A stretch of DNA of 5,983 nt, taken from assembly GCA_027024125.1 (NCBI GenBank), contig JALVSV010000172.1:1-5983 (forward strand), read 5' to 3'. Positions 1 to 5,938 of the stretch are shown here, piece by piece (the stretch's first letter is position 1; every line of letters begins with the position of its first letter). This DNA comes from Methylothermaceae bacterium (GTDB taxonomy: Bacteria; Pseudomonadota; Gammaproteobacteria; Methylococcales; Methylothermaceae). The notes below the pieces were generated by a model, which worked only from the letters and a program-made list of their open reading frames with translations, made no database searches and was not told where the DNA came from. The position numbers and the translations under genes were made by a program.

Positions 1-1
1 T

Positions 2-730
2 GCCCATGGGGTTTCCAAACAGGTCCAGCAGGAGGCCCGGAAACGCAATCTCAAGATCTTCGACGCCACCTGCCCCTTGGTGACCAAGGTTCACATCGAG
101 GTCCATCGCCTTGCAGCCCAGGGCAAGGAAATTATCTTCATTGGTCACGCCGGTCATCCCGAAGTCGAAGGCACGATGGGGCAATATCAGACCGACAACC
201 CCAATGGTGGGATATATCTGGTGGAAACCCCGGATGACGTGGCAAATCTCCAGGTCAACGACCCGGATCATCTGGCCTATGTGACCCAAACCACCTTGTC
301 CATGGATGACACCAAGGCGATCGTCGACGCCCTGCAACAGCGCTTCCCCAACATTGCAGGCCCCAAGAAGGAAGATATCTGTTATGCCACCCAGAACCGC
401 CAGGATGCAGTCAAAAAATTGTCGGAGCAATGTGACGTGGTGCTTGTCGTCGGTTCACCCAATAGTTCGAACTCCAACCGCTTACGGGAAATCGCTGAGA
501 AACTGGGAAAACCTTCTTATCTGCTCGATGACGCAGGTCATTTGCGGCGTGACTGGATCGAAGGCGCTAACACGGTCGGAGTCACTGCCGGAGCTTCGGC
601 GCCTGAAATCCTGGTACAGCAGGTGATAGAAAAACTGCGCCAATGGGGAGGGACCGTTGCCCAGGAGACTCCCGGGGTCGAGGAGAAGGTGACCTTTTCC
701 ATTCCCAGGGGACTCAAGCAAAGCGCCTGA
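2..730 (+). CDS. ispH: 4-hydroxy-3-methylbut-2-enyl diphosphate reductase (IspH/LytB), 5' end outside window
   Basis: IspH is the last enzyme of the MEP (non-mevalonate) isoprenoid pathway. It is a cytosolic [4Fe-4S] enzyme that reduces HMBPP to IPP and DMAPP. The reading frame is open from base 2 and gives 242 residues, starting at the AHGVS motif and running through [11 protein letters not shown]. By alignment from memory to E. coli IspH (316 residues), about 73 N-terminal residues, including the first cluster cysteine, lie to the left of the window. Visible active-site elements are the HGV histidine (codon 5-7), the second cluster cysteine (71-73), [14 protein letters not shown] with the catalytic glutamate, [10 protein letters not shown], the third cluster cysteine in [10 protein letters not shown] (380-382), the substrate-binding [11 protein letters not shown], and SAPEILV near the C-terminus. 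The start and promoter are not visible. It ends with TGA, 7 bp from the stop of the convergent channel gene. Identification is essentially certain; the copy looks intact as far as seen. Confidence 0.97.
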   Translation, partial: AHGVSKQVQQEARKRNLKIFDATCPLVTKVHIEVHRLAAQGKEIIFIGHAGHPEVEGTMGQYQTDNPNGGIYLVETPDDVANLQVNDPDHLAYVTQTTLSMDDTKAIVDALQQRFPNIAGPKKEDICYATQNRQDAVKKLSEQCDVVLVVGSPNSSNSNRLREIAEKLGKPSYLLDDAGHLRRDWIEGANTVGVTAGASAPEILVQQVIEKLRQWGGTVAQETPGVEEKVTFSIPRGLKQSA

Positions 731-737
731 ATCCACT

Positions 738-2492
738 TCATGTCACGGCTTGGTGACGGGGCCATCTCACCGCCTCGTCACCTTCCAGCTTGCCCCGCAA
801 CCAGCGCATGAAATATCCCCTTGGCATATTCCTGCCCGTGACCACGTAATACAGCAAATATTCATTGTTGAGAGTCGAGTCCAATAGCCGCAGGGCCGAC
901 TCGGTACCACACAGCAAAAGCTCGTCCTCTGGTTGCAAGATAACCTGACTGTCCGGAAGGAACTTTATGGTACCGTCTTTACTCTTCAGGACGAACGGCA
1001 CGATTGCGAGTTCATCCTCACGCATCCGGGGATCCCGCAGGATGTCTCCCAGCAGAACCGCAGCCCCCTGTTGCCATGCCCGATACAGCGCTGTAGCCCG
1101 CTGCGGCGTCATTAACAGGGTCAACAATTGGGGGGAAGCGTCACCCAGCTTGCTCTTAAGCCTTTGCAGCAAATGATTCATGAAACCTTTGTCGTACAGG
1201 TGCTTGTCCACCAGAAAACTAAAAAAAGACTTCAGAAGCGGCGCAATCAGCATAAAAAGCATCTTGCGCGCCGTGACCAGGGAAGGTTGCATGATGATGT
1301 CCGCATTGGCGGCGTTGAAAGCGATTTCGTTTTGATGCCGGTTTTGACGGACGATCATGAAAATATCGGGATGGATGCCACGGGCGTGAATCAGAATGCT
1401 CAGGTTCAATCCATCATCGTCATTGGCCGCCACCACCCCCACCGCTTTGTGAACCCCCGCAGCCTTGAGAGTCTTGCTGGTTGCCCGTCCCCGGATATAG
1501 ATGTCTATATCGTGGTCGGAAGGAGCAGGGTCTATGACGGCAGTTTCAATGCCAAAACCTGAAAGGACTTTATAGAGTTCCCGTCCCATGCGCCCGTACC
1601 CACAGATAATCCACCGACCAGGGGGAGGAAGGGTGATGTGGGTGTGCAAACTCACCCCCTTGGCGTGGGAAAGCCATTCATTGAGGATATACAGGGAAGG
1701 GTTATAGATCGCTGCACCCAATCCCTTGGCAAAGACCTTGAAGGGATCGACGAAATAGGTTTCACTTCCGAGAGTCGCCAGAGTCTCCTCATGAAAAGCC
1801 GAAGCAGACATGGCAATGATCTTGAGATCGGGATTGAGCAGGCGTGAGACAGCCGCAATCTTCAGATTGGCCTCCTCGTCGTGGGTCAGGGCGATCACCC
1901 CCAGACAAAGGGACGACCGAACACCTGCATCGACCAGGAACTTCGGATCACTGGCATCACAGCACAGGCCGGGCATCGGCACGGTATAATCCCTCAGGTC
2001 CAAGGCCCTGATCCTGTGTTCATTCTTGTCCAGAATCGCAGCAGGAATCCCGGCATCGCTCAACCCACGCGCCAGCAGGCTACCGGTATCCCCGAAACCG
2101 CAAAGAATATAATAGGGCTTGCCGATTCTTTGCACTGCACGGATGAAGTACCACTCTGCCCTGGCAAGCTGGAAAAACCGGTTCTGGATCAGACGGATGA
2201 TGGCACCGATGGAATAAAACCATGCGATGACCGTCGCAAACAAACAGAAAATCGCCCAGATTCTCTGAGCATCGTTGAATTCCTGTGGAATCTCACCGAA
2301 ACCCGTCGTGGTAGCAGTGTACATGACGAAATAGAAGGCATGGAAGATGCTCATCGGCTCTCCATCACGCCCCGGTATCAAGGCCATCCCCAGAATCGCG
2401 ATGGCATAGACGCAGATGAGCACGATGATGGGGGTGCGCATCTCGCGCAAAACAATGAAGATGACCGGATTACCTGCTTTTGGGCTCGCCAT
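738..2492 (-). CDS. Potassium channel subunit with one 2-TM pore domain and tandem RCK/TrkA-N domains (GsuK-like)
   Basis: Predicted inner-membrane K+ channel subunit of 584 residues; four would form one pore. Seen: a first membrane helix at about residues 19-40, a pore helix and selectivity filter with TTTGFGE at 61-67 (DNA 2292-2312), and a second membrane helix at about 75-102. A first Rossmann fold follows, with GFGDTG at 132-137 and an acidic residue at D155 that would contact NAD ribose. A second has GYGRMG at 298-303 and D321. A TrkA-C-like lobe lies at about 472-540 and includes LQPEDELLLCGT. The order pore-RCK-RCK in one chain is known from Geobacter GsuK and, more distantly, BK channels, in which ligands such as nucleotides or Ca2+ gate the pore. 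The ligand here is not predictable. The ATG lies 3 nt after the stop of the upstream 127-residue gene, with an AGG about 9 nt ahead, so co-transcription and translational coupling are likely. The family call is strong; GsuK orthology is inference. Confidence 0.9.
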   Translation of the reverse strand: MASPKAGNPVIFIVLREMRTPIIVLICVYAIAILGMALIPGRDGEPMSIFHAFYFVMYTATTTGFGEIPQEFNDAQRIWAIFCLFATVIAWFYSIGAIIRLIQNRFFQLARAEWYFIRAVQRIGKPYYILCGFGDTGSLLARGLSDAGIPAAILDKNEHRIRALDLRDYTVPMPGLCCDASDPKFLVDAGVRSSLCLGVIALTHDEEANLKIAAVSRLLNPDLKIIAMSASAFHEETLATLGSETYFVDPFKVFAKGLGAAIYNPSLYILNEWLSHAKGVSLHTHITLPPPGRWIICGYGRMGRELYKVLSGFGIETAVIDPAPSDHDIDIYIRGRATSKTLKAAGVHKAVGVVAANDDDGLNLSILIHARGIHPDIFMIVRQNRHQNEIAFNAANADIIMQPSLVTARKMLFMLIAPLLKSFFSFLVDKHLYDKGFMNHLLQRLKSKLGDASPQLLTLLMTPQRATALYRAWQQGAAVLLGDILRDPRMREDELAIVPFVLKSKDGTIKFLPDSQVILQPEDELLLCGTESALRLLDSTLNNEYLLYYVVTGRNMPRGYFMRWLRGKLEGDEAVRWPRHQAVT

Positions 2493-2495
2493 GGA

Positions 2496-2879
2496 TCAAC
2501 GCCTGAGCATCAACGTCTCGGCCACAACCATAACCACAGAGACGATGTTGGCCACCAGGGCACCACCACTGAGAGAAACGATACTGGCAGTCACATCCGG
2601 CGTCAGGCCGGTCTTGGTTACATGAACGACGATAGTCCAGTAGACCGCCGCGGCGATCAGCTGCAGGTCAGCCACCAGACTGGTGGACAACAGAATGGCT
2701 CCAATCTGGGTCCGGTCCCCCAACTTCAATCCGGTGGCTATCAGATTGACCACCACCAGCACGAACAACTCATAGACGTTGTGATACTTGGGATTCTCCA
2801 TCTCACCGAGAAAGAAACCAAAGTTGAGCGTTAAAGCCATCACGATAAAAAAGCCAAAAATGACCTTTTCCAGATTCAT
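2496..2879 (-). CDS. Small four-helix integral membrane protein of unknown function (DUF6394-like)
   Basis: A 127-residue, very hydrophobic protein with four likely membrane helices at about residues 5-24, 36-52, 60-86 and 96-122. It has no signal peptide or catalytic motif. Acidic residues lie within or at the edge of helices (E37, D71, E121), and a short polar turn, KLGDRTQIG, separates helices 2 and 3. From memory it resembles the uncharacterised proteobacterial DUF6394 family; no biochemical role is known to me. The start is well supported: AGGGGG at 2885-2890 lies 5 nt before the ATG. It is the promoter-proximal gene of a two-gene operon, and its stop is 3 nt before the start of the RCK channel gene. 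A role as accessory subunit, assembly factor or sensor for the channel is a context inference only. It could instead be an independent membrane protein. The gene is real with high confidence; the family name is moderate. Confidence 0.85.
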   Translation of the reverse strand: MNLEKVIFGFFIVMALTLNFGFFLGEMENPKYHNVYELFVLVVVNLIATGLKLGDRTQIGAILLSTSLVADLQLIAAAVYWTIVVHVTKTGLTPDVTASIVSLSGGALVANIVSVVMVVAETLMLRR

Positions 2880-2986
2880 TTTTTCCCCCTGTTGTTACAT
2901 CCAGGCGGTTCACCCGCCTTTACCTGGACCTGGTTTCCAGCGCCGCTTTCCATTCCCTGCAGGCACTGAAATAGACGTGCTGTCAT
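2876..2986 (-). CDS. Possible 36-codon leader ORF ahead of the membrane protein/channel operon
   Basis: An ATG at 2986-2984 opens a frame of 36 codons (begins MTARLFQCLQ, ends CNNRGKK) that stops at TGA 2878-2876. That stop overlaps the ATG of the 127-residue gene in a four-base ATGA, an arrangement typical of translational coupling. An AAGAGG sits just upstream, but only 2 nt from the ATG, which is too close to be a good ribosome site. An in-frame TAA lies a few codons upstream, so the frame cannot be longer. The peptide has no recognisable domain. A frame of this length can occur by chance, and its codons also form the AGGCGG/CCGCCT hairpin, so selection may be on RNA structure rather than on the peptide. 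Treat as a hypothesis. Confidence 0.2.
   Translation of the reverse strand: MTARLFQCLQGMESGAGNQVQVKAGEPPGCNNRGKK
2903..2919 (-). repeat. Perfect hairpin in the leader of the membrane protein gene
   Basis: AGGCGG (2903-2908) and CCGCCT (2914-2919) form a perfect 6-bp GC-rich stem with a 5-nt loop. It ends 13 nt upstream of the AGGGGG ribosome site of the 127-residue gene. CCAGG at 2901 and CCTGG at 2923 add a second, outer inverted pair that overlaps the inner arm. There is no T tract, so it is not a standard terminator. It could modulate translation initiation or mRNA stability; no function is shown. Confidence 0.5.
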
Positions 2987-2996
2987 CACCTCTTAA
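2968..2996 (-). promoter_or_regulatory. Weak candidate sigma-70 promoter for the membrane protein/channel operon
   Basis: On the minus strand TTAAGA (2996-2991, four of six to TTGACA) is followed after 17 nt by TATTTC (2973-2968, three of six to TATAAT). This would start RNA near 2961 and leave a leader of about 80 nt carrying the 2903-2919 hairpin. The -10 match is poor and a promoter farther upstream is equally possible. If this promoter were used, the 36-codon leader ORF would not be transcribed in full. Confidence 0.2.
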
Positions 2997-3033
2997 CCCC
3001 CCATTGGGGACTCCGTCATCCATTCAGGCCGAG

Positions 3034-3046
3034 CCAGGCAGCCTGG
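3034..3046. repeat. 13-bp perfect palindrome, operator-like
   Basis: CCAGGC and GCCTGG flank a single A, a perfect dyad with a 1-nt centre. Its right arm shares two bases with the next hairpin (3045-3058), so the two structures exclude each other in RNA. The compact symmetry in a divergent promoter region would suit a dimeric regulator, but no second copy is seen and no regulator can be named. Confidence 0.35.
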
Positions 3047-3058
3047 TTCGAAAGAACC
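3045..3058. repeat. Short hairpin with GAAA loop
   Basis: GGTTC (3045-3049) and GAACC (3054-3058) pair perfectly around GAAA, a stable GNRA tetraloop if transcribed on the plus strand. It overlaps the 3034-3046 palindrome. No function is assigned. Confidence 0.35.
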
Positions 3059-3135
3059 GTGACCCCCTCTCTGCAGGCTCCTCGCCGGCCTCTCTGCCGC
3101 CAAGTCTTTCGAATCAGACCACCCTGCCATCCTTT

Positions 3136-3154
3136 CTTTGTTCAAATAACCAAG
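3136..3154. repeat. Imperfect AT-rich inverted repeat
   Basis: CTTTGTT (3136-3142) and AACCAAG (3148-3154) pair with one central mismatch across CAAAT. It stands out as the most AT-rich dyad of the intergenic region and could be an operator or simply chance. Confidence 0.25.
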
Positions 3155-3177
3155 CACTGGCTCTTCATTGCACCGGC

Positions 3178-3190
3178 ATGCTGTGAGCAT
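3178..3190. repeat. Perfect 5-bp inverted repeat with 3-nt centre
   Basis: ATGCT and AGCAT flank GTG. It lies about 40 bp upstream of the candidate -35 of hslR, a position where an activator could bind. No known consensus is recognised. Confidence 0.25.
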
Positions 3191-3216
3191 AGCCCAACAG
3201 AGGGGAAATATTCCAT

Positions 3217-3232
3217 CCTTCATTCCTTCATT
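3217..3232. repeat. Tandem duplication of CCTTCATT
   Basis: Two adjacent perfect copies of an 8-mer run up to the candidate -35 box of the hslR promoter, which begins at 3231. This may be a replication slippage product or a tandem binding site. Confidence 0.4.
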
Positions 3233-3259
3233 GCCTGAATGACGCAGTAGGGCAATAAT
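3231..3259 (+). promoter_or_regulatory. Candidate sigma-70 promoter of the hslR-xseA-M23 operon
   Basis: TTGCCT (3231-3236, four of six to the -35 consensus) is followed after an ideal 17-nt spacer by AATAAT (3254-3259, five of six to the -10 consensus). RNA would begin near 3266, giving a leader of about 28 nt before the hslR ATG. I see no clear sigma-32 heat-shock promoter, although hslR belongs to the heat-shock regulon in E. coli. Confidence 0.5.
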
Positions 3260-3293
3260 GTCATCAGTATCACTCCACTTTGTATGAGGCACC

Positions 3294-3689
3294 ATGAACG
3301 AACCCTTAACCAAAATGCGGTTGGACAAGTGGCTCTGGGCGGCACGTTTCTTCAAGACCCGAAGCCTGGCTACCGAAGCCATCAAGGGTGGCAAGGTCCA
3401 CGTGGATGGCAAGCGGGTCAAGCCGAGCAAAGAAATCAGCATCGGCAGCCGCCTGGAAATCACCAAGGAACCCTATTCCTGGGAGATTATGGTGCTCGCC
3501 CTGAACAACCAGCGCCGCCCCGCCAGTGAAGCCGTGCTCCTCTATGAGGAAACCCCCGAGAGTCATGACCGACGACAACAGGAAGTCGCCCGCCGCCGTG
3601 CCGAGAAGGAAGCGCTGGGGCAACCCTTGCGCCGCCCGGACAAGAAACAGCGGCGCCAGATCCACCGGTTCAAGCGAGCAGTGGATTGA
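3294..3689 (+). CDS. hslR: Ribosome-associated heat shock protein Hsp15 (S4 domain)
   Basis: Hsp15 binds free 50S ribosomal subunits that still carry a nascent chain on tRNA and helps recycle them after heat stress. The 131-residue product matches the family in length (E. coli about 133). Seen: an S4 RNA-binding domain at about residues 8-65, beginning MRLDKWLWAARFFKTR and including the GGKVHVDGKRVKPS turn. A strongly basic C-terminal tail at about 92-128 has many Arg/Lys pairs and probably contacts rRNA. The start at 3294 is chosen because GAGG (3286-3289) lies 4 nt ahead; M8 at 3315 would cut into the approach to the S4 domain, and the ATG at 3284 is in another frame. It is the first gene of an operon: its TGA overlaps the ATG of xseA by one base. 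Other S4 proteins such as RluB or YbcJ differ in length or extra domains. Confidence 0.93.
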   Translation: MNEPLTKMRLDKWLWAARFFKTRSLATEAIKGGKVHVDGKRVKPSKEISIGSRLEITKEPYSWEIMVLALNNQRRPASEAVLLYEETPESHDRRQQEVARRRAEKEALGQPLRRPDKKQRRQIHRFKRAVD

Positions 3690-5047
3690 TGGCCGCCGTC
3701 ATTGAAGGGTTCCAGGAGCGCGATATCTATACCGTGTCGCGCCTCAACCGAGAAGTGAAATGGCTACTGGCCGACAGCTTTCCCAGGCTTTGGATCGAAG
3801 GGGAGATTTCCAATCTCTCGCAACCTTCTTCGGGACACTGGTATTTCACCCTAAAGGATAACGAAGCTCAGGTCCGGTGCGCGATGTTCCGGCGCCAGAA
3901 CAGGATTTTGGACTTTACCCCCGAAAACGGCATGCAGGTAATGGTAAGGGCCCAGGTGGGTCTGTACGAATCCCGGGGAGAATTCCAGCTCATCGTCGAA
4001 ACCATGGAAGAAGCGGGCGATGGCGCCCTCAGGCGCGCCTTCGAAGCCCTCAAGAAACGCCTCGAGGCCGAAGGTCTGTTCTCCTCTAAGGTCAAACGTC
4101 CCATCCCACCCTGGCCCGAGCGCATCGGTATCGTCACTTCCCCCACCGGCGCTGCCATACGCGATGTGCTGACGGTTCTCAAAAGGCGCTTCCCGGCTCT
4201 GGAGATCGTCATCTATCCATGCAAGGTGCAGGGCGGGGAAGCAAAGCTTGAAATCGTGCGGGCCATCGAGCAGGCCAACCAACATCAGCACTGCGATGTG
4301 TTGATCCTTACAAGAGGGGGCGGTTCACTTGAAGACCTGTGGCCGTTTAACGAAGAAATCGTCGCTCGCGCCATCCGCGCCAGCGATATTCCGGTGGTCA
4401 CGGGCATTGGCCACGAAATCGATTTCACGATCGCCGATTTTTCCGCCGACCTTCGTGCCCCTACCCCTTCGGCGGCAGCCGAAGCAGTCTCCCCCGACGT
4501 GATGGCCTTGTGGCAACGGCTGAGCACCCTGGATGCAAGGCTGCAGAACTGGATGGGGCACCAGCTGAAACAGGCCCAACGCCAGTTTCTCTGGTTGGAA
4601 CAACGACTGATGAGGCTTCATCCCGCCCGTCTGCTGGCTGAAAAGATGCAGCGACTGGATGACCTGGAAGCACGCATGAAGCGGGCTCAGGCAGCTGTCA
4701 TCCAGTCCCAATGTCAGCGTCTCGGCACCCGAATGGCTCGACTCAACCGCCATCACCCTAGCACTCGTCTGGATCAGGCAACGGCATCGGTGATTCAATG
4801 GACATCCCGGCTGAATCAGGCCATTGCCCACCGAATAGAAACCGGGAAGATGCGGCTTGCGGAGATGGGGAGAACGCTGGAAGCCGTCAGCCCTCTGGCT
4901 ACCCTTGACCGGGGATATGCTATCGTTACCAACCAGAAGAAAAAAGTCATCACTCAATCCCACCAGGTCCAGTCAGGGGATGAAATTGGGATCAGACTCG
5001 CCCAAGGCCGCCTGAAATGCGAAGTGAAAGAGGTACACCATGATTAA
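3689..5047 (+). CDS. xseA: Exodeoxyribonuclease VII large subunit
   Basis: XseA is the catalytic subunit of ExoVII, which digests single-stranded DNA from both ends in repair and in removal of toxic ssDNA; several XseB chains bind it. The product has 452 residues from the ATG at 3689 (E. coli 456). In order: an N-terminal OB-fold at about residues 10-105 with WIEGEISN and GHWYFTLKD, then the nuclease domain with GIVTSPTGAAIRDVLTVLKR, LTRGGGSLEDLWPFNEE, and TGIGHEIDFTIADFSADLRA. The long helical part at about 270-400 is the coiled-coil expected to bind XseB, and LDRGYAIV with a short beta tail closes the protein. The residues known to matter in E. coli (D155, R205, H238, D241) appear as D159, R209, H242 and D245. 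The ATG overlaps the hslR stop (TGATG); an in-frame TTG at 3686 is less likely. No good Shine-Dalgarno site is present, suggesting coupled translation. xseB is not in the window. Confidence 0.97.
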   Translation: MAAVIEGFQERDIYTVSRLNREVKWLLADSFPRLWIEGEISNLSQPSSGHWYFTLKDNEAQVRCAMFRRQNRILDFTPENGMQVMVRAQVGLYESRGEFQLIVETMEEAGDGALRRAFEALKKRLEAEGLFSSKVKRPIPPWPERIGIVTSPTGAAIRDVLTVLKRRFPALEIVIYPCKVQGGEAKLEIVRAIEQANQHQHCDVLILTRGGGSLEDLWPFNEEIVARAIRASDIPVVTGIGHEIDFTIADFSADLRAPTPSAAAEAVSPDVMALWQRLSTLDARLQNWMGHQLKQAQRQFLWLEQRLMRLHPARLLAEKMQRLDDLEARMKRAQAAVIQSQCQRLGTRMARLNRHHPSTRLDQATASVIQWTSRLNQAIAHRIETGKMRLAEMGRTLEAVSPLATLDRGYAIVTNQKKKVITQSHQVQSGDEIGIRLAQGRLKCEVKEVHHD

Positions 5048-5900
5048 GTATCGTCCGCGCCCAGCCACCTTTCTATGGCTTGCATGGCTCATTGCTTCCA
5101 TCACGCTCGCCGGGCCGCTTCCTGCCGAAAACCCTGTTCCAGGAGGAGTGGTGATTATGAAGCTGGGGTCAAGCGCACAGCCAAAACCTGAGGTGCGGTT
5201 CAAGGGCAGACAGGTCATGGTCATCAACGATGAAGGGCAATGGACAGCCATCATTGGCGTTCCATTGAACACCAAGCCAGGCAAAAGCAAGGTCGAAATC
5301 TTCCAGAATGGACAAACGGCCTCGGTTGCCATAGAAATCCAACCGAAAGAATATCCGGCACAATATATCAAGTTACCCAAAGGCAAGGAAAAATATGTCA
5401 CCCCCCCACCCAAGGACTTGGCACGCATCAAGCGGGAAAGGAAAAAATTCGGCCAGATTCTGTCAGTGTGGAGCAACAGCGAAAGCGTGGATACCGATTT
5501 TCATTTACCAATCCATGGCCGTATCGGCAGTCCCTTCGGCCTACGACGTTATTTCAACGGCGAACCACGCAATCCTCACAGCGGCCTGGATCTGGTTGCT
5601 CCGGCCGGAACGCCGATCAAGGCTCCGGCCGCAGGCAGGGTCATCGATACCGGCGATTTCTTTTTTACCGGCAATGCGGTCTTCCTCGATCATGGCCAGG
5701 GGCTGATCAGCGGTTATTTCCACATGCAGCGTATTGACGTCAAAGCGGGCCAGACGGTTCGACGTGGCGATATTCTAGGTACCGTCGGCGCCACAGGCCG
5801 GGTCACGGGGCCCCATCTTCACATGAATGTCTATCTCAATCGTACCAAGGTCGACCCAGAGCTGTTCCTGCATCGATATCTCAAGACAGCGGCAAAATAA
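5040..5900 (+). CDS. Secreted M23 family zinc metallopeptidase (peptidoglycan endopeptidase)
   Basis: A 286-residue cell-wall hydrolase predicted to act in the periplasm. Residues 1-29 look like a Sec signal peptide: basic start (MIKYRPRP), hydrophobic core (FLWLAWLIASITLA), and likely cleavage after PLPA. Residues 30-105 form a beta-rich, Ig-like region of unknown role. A basic, helical linker lies at about 124-140 (KRERKK). The M23/LytM domain covers about 160-280 and keeps all key residues: H180 and D184 of HSGLD and H261 of HLH (zinc), plus H228 in YFHM and H259. It should therefore be active, unlike degenerate activators such as EnvC or NlpD. The start overlaps the end of xseA by 8 nt and has GAGG (5030-5033) 6 nt ahead. 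Which peptide bond it cuts (DD-crosslink or other) cannot be told. The C-terminus is followed at once by a hairpin terminator. Confidence 0.93.
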   Translation: MIKYRPRPATFLWLAWLIASITLAGPLPAENPVPGGVVIMKLGSSAQPKPEVRFKGRQVMVINDEGQWTAIIGVPLNTKPGKSKVEIFQNGQTASVAIEIQPKEYPAQYIKLPKGKEKYVTPPPKDLARIKRERKKFGQILSVWSNSESVDTDFHLPIHGRIGSPFGLRRYFNGEPRNPHSGLDLVAPAGTPIKAPAAGRVIDTGDFFFTGNAVFLDHGQGLISGYFHMQRIDVKAGQTVRRGDILGTVGATGRVTGPHLHMNVYLNRTKVDPELFLHRYLKTAAK

Positions 5901-5922
5901 AAGGCGCCCTGAGGGGCGCCTT
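5901..5922. terminator. Rho-independent terminator between convergent genes, with its T tract on the minus strand
   Basis: AAGGCGCCC (5901-5909) and GGGCGCCTT (5914-5922) make a perfect 9-bp stem around TGAG. It begins directly after the TAA of the M23 gene. On the plus strand only two Ts follow, at the stem base, whereas the minus-strand RNA runs into TTTTATTTTG. It is therefore a classic terminator for the convergent gene ending at 5939. It may also stop or protect the 3' end of the hslR-xseA-M23 transcript, though less efficiently. Confidence 0.8.
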
Positions 5923-5938
5923 GCTACGAATTCTCCGG

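Larger units (their letters stand above)
2880..3293. other. Divergent intergenic region rich in inverted repeats
   Basis: These 414 bp separate the minus-strand channel operon from the plus-strand hslR operon, so both sets of promoters should be here. No convincing full-length gene is seen on either strand; longer frames crossing it are shadows of the neighbouring genes. It holds at least five short dyads (2903-2919, 3034-3046, 3045-3058, 3136-3154, 3178-3190), a tandem 8-bp repeat (3217-3232), a tandem ACCTGG pair (2922-2933) and five CCWGG sites between 2901 and 3046. I could not match it to a riboswitch or known small RNA class by eye. A long structured 5' leader of the channel operon is a reasonable guess. 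Confidence 0.6.

Noticed and set aside
1881..2834. Long plus-strand frame (317 codons) opposite the channel and membrane-protein genes
   Set aside because: It is antisense to two well-supported genes, spans their junction, has low-complexity Gln/His/Asp-rich composition, no recognisable domain and no ribosome site.
2997..3009. CCCC/GGGG hairpin as a terminator
   Set aside because: The stem is only 4 bp with a 3-nt loop and no T tract on either side.
3002..3020. Guanidine-II (mini-ykkC) type hairpin with ACGG on the minus strand
   Set aside because: Only one weak stem is possible and the required second ACGR-loop hairpin is missing.
3044..3060. GGTTCGAAA as a tRNA T-loop
   Set aside because: No acceptor, D or anticodon arms can be built around it; it is explained by a simple GGTTC/GAACC hairpin.
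2788..3186. Plus-strand 132-codon frame in the divergent spacer
   Set aside because: It starts antisense to the membrane-protein gene, is Pro/Ser-rich low complexity and lacks a ribosome site.
2993..3466. Minus-strand 157-codon frame crossing from hslR into the spacer
   Set aside because: Half is antisense to the S4 domain of hslR and the rest has no domain or coding character.
3686..3688. TTG as the xseA start one codon upstream of the ATG
   Set aside because: The adjacent ATG overlapping the hslR stop is the more usual start and gives the expected protein; nothing favours TTG.
4325..4963. Minus-strand 212-codon frame within xseA
   Set aside because: It lies wholly opposite conserved ExoVII nuclease sequence; the product has no family resemblance.
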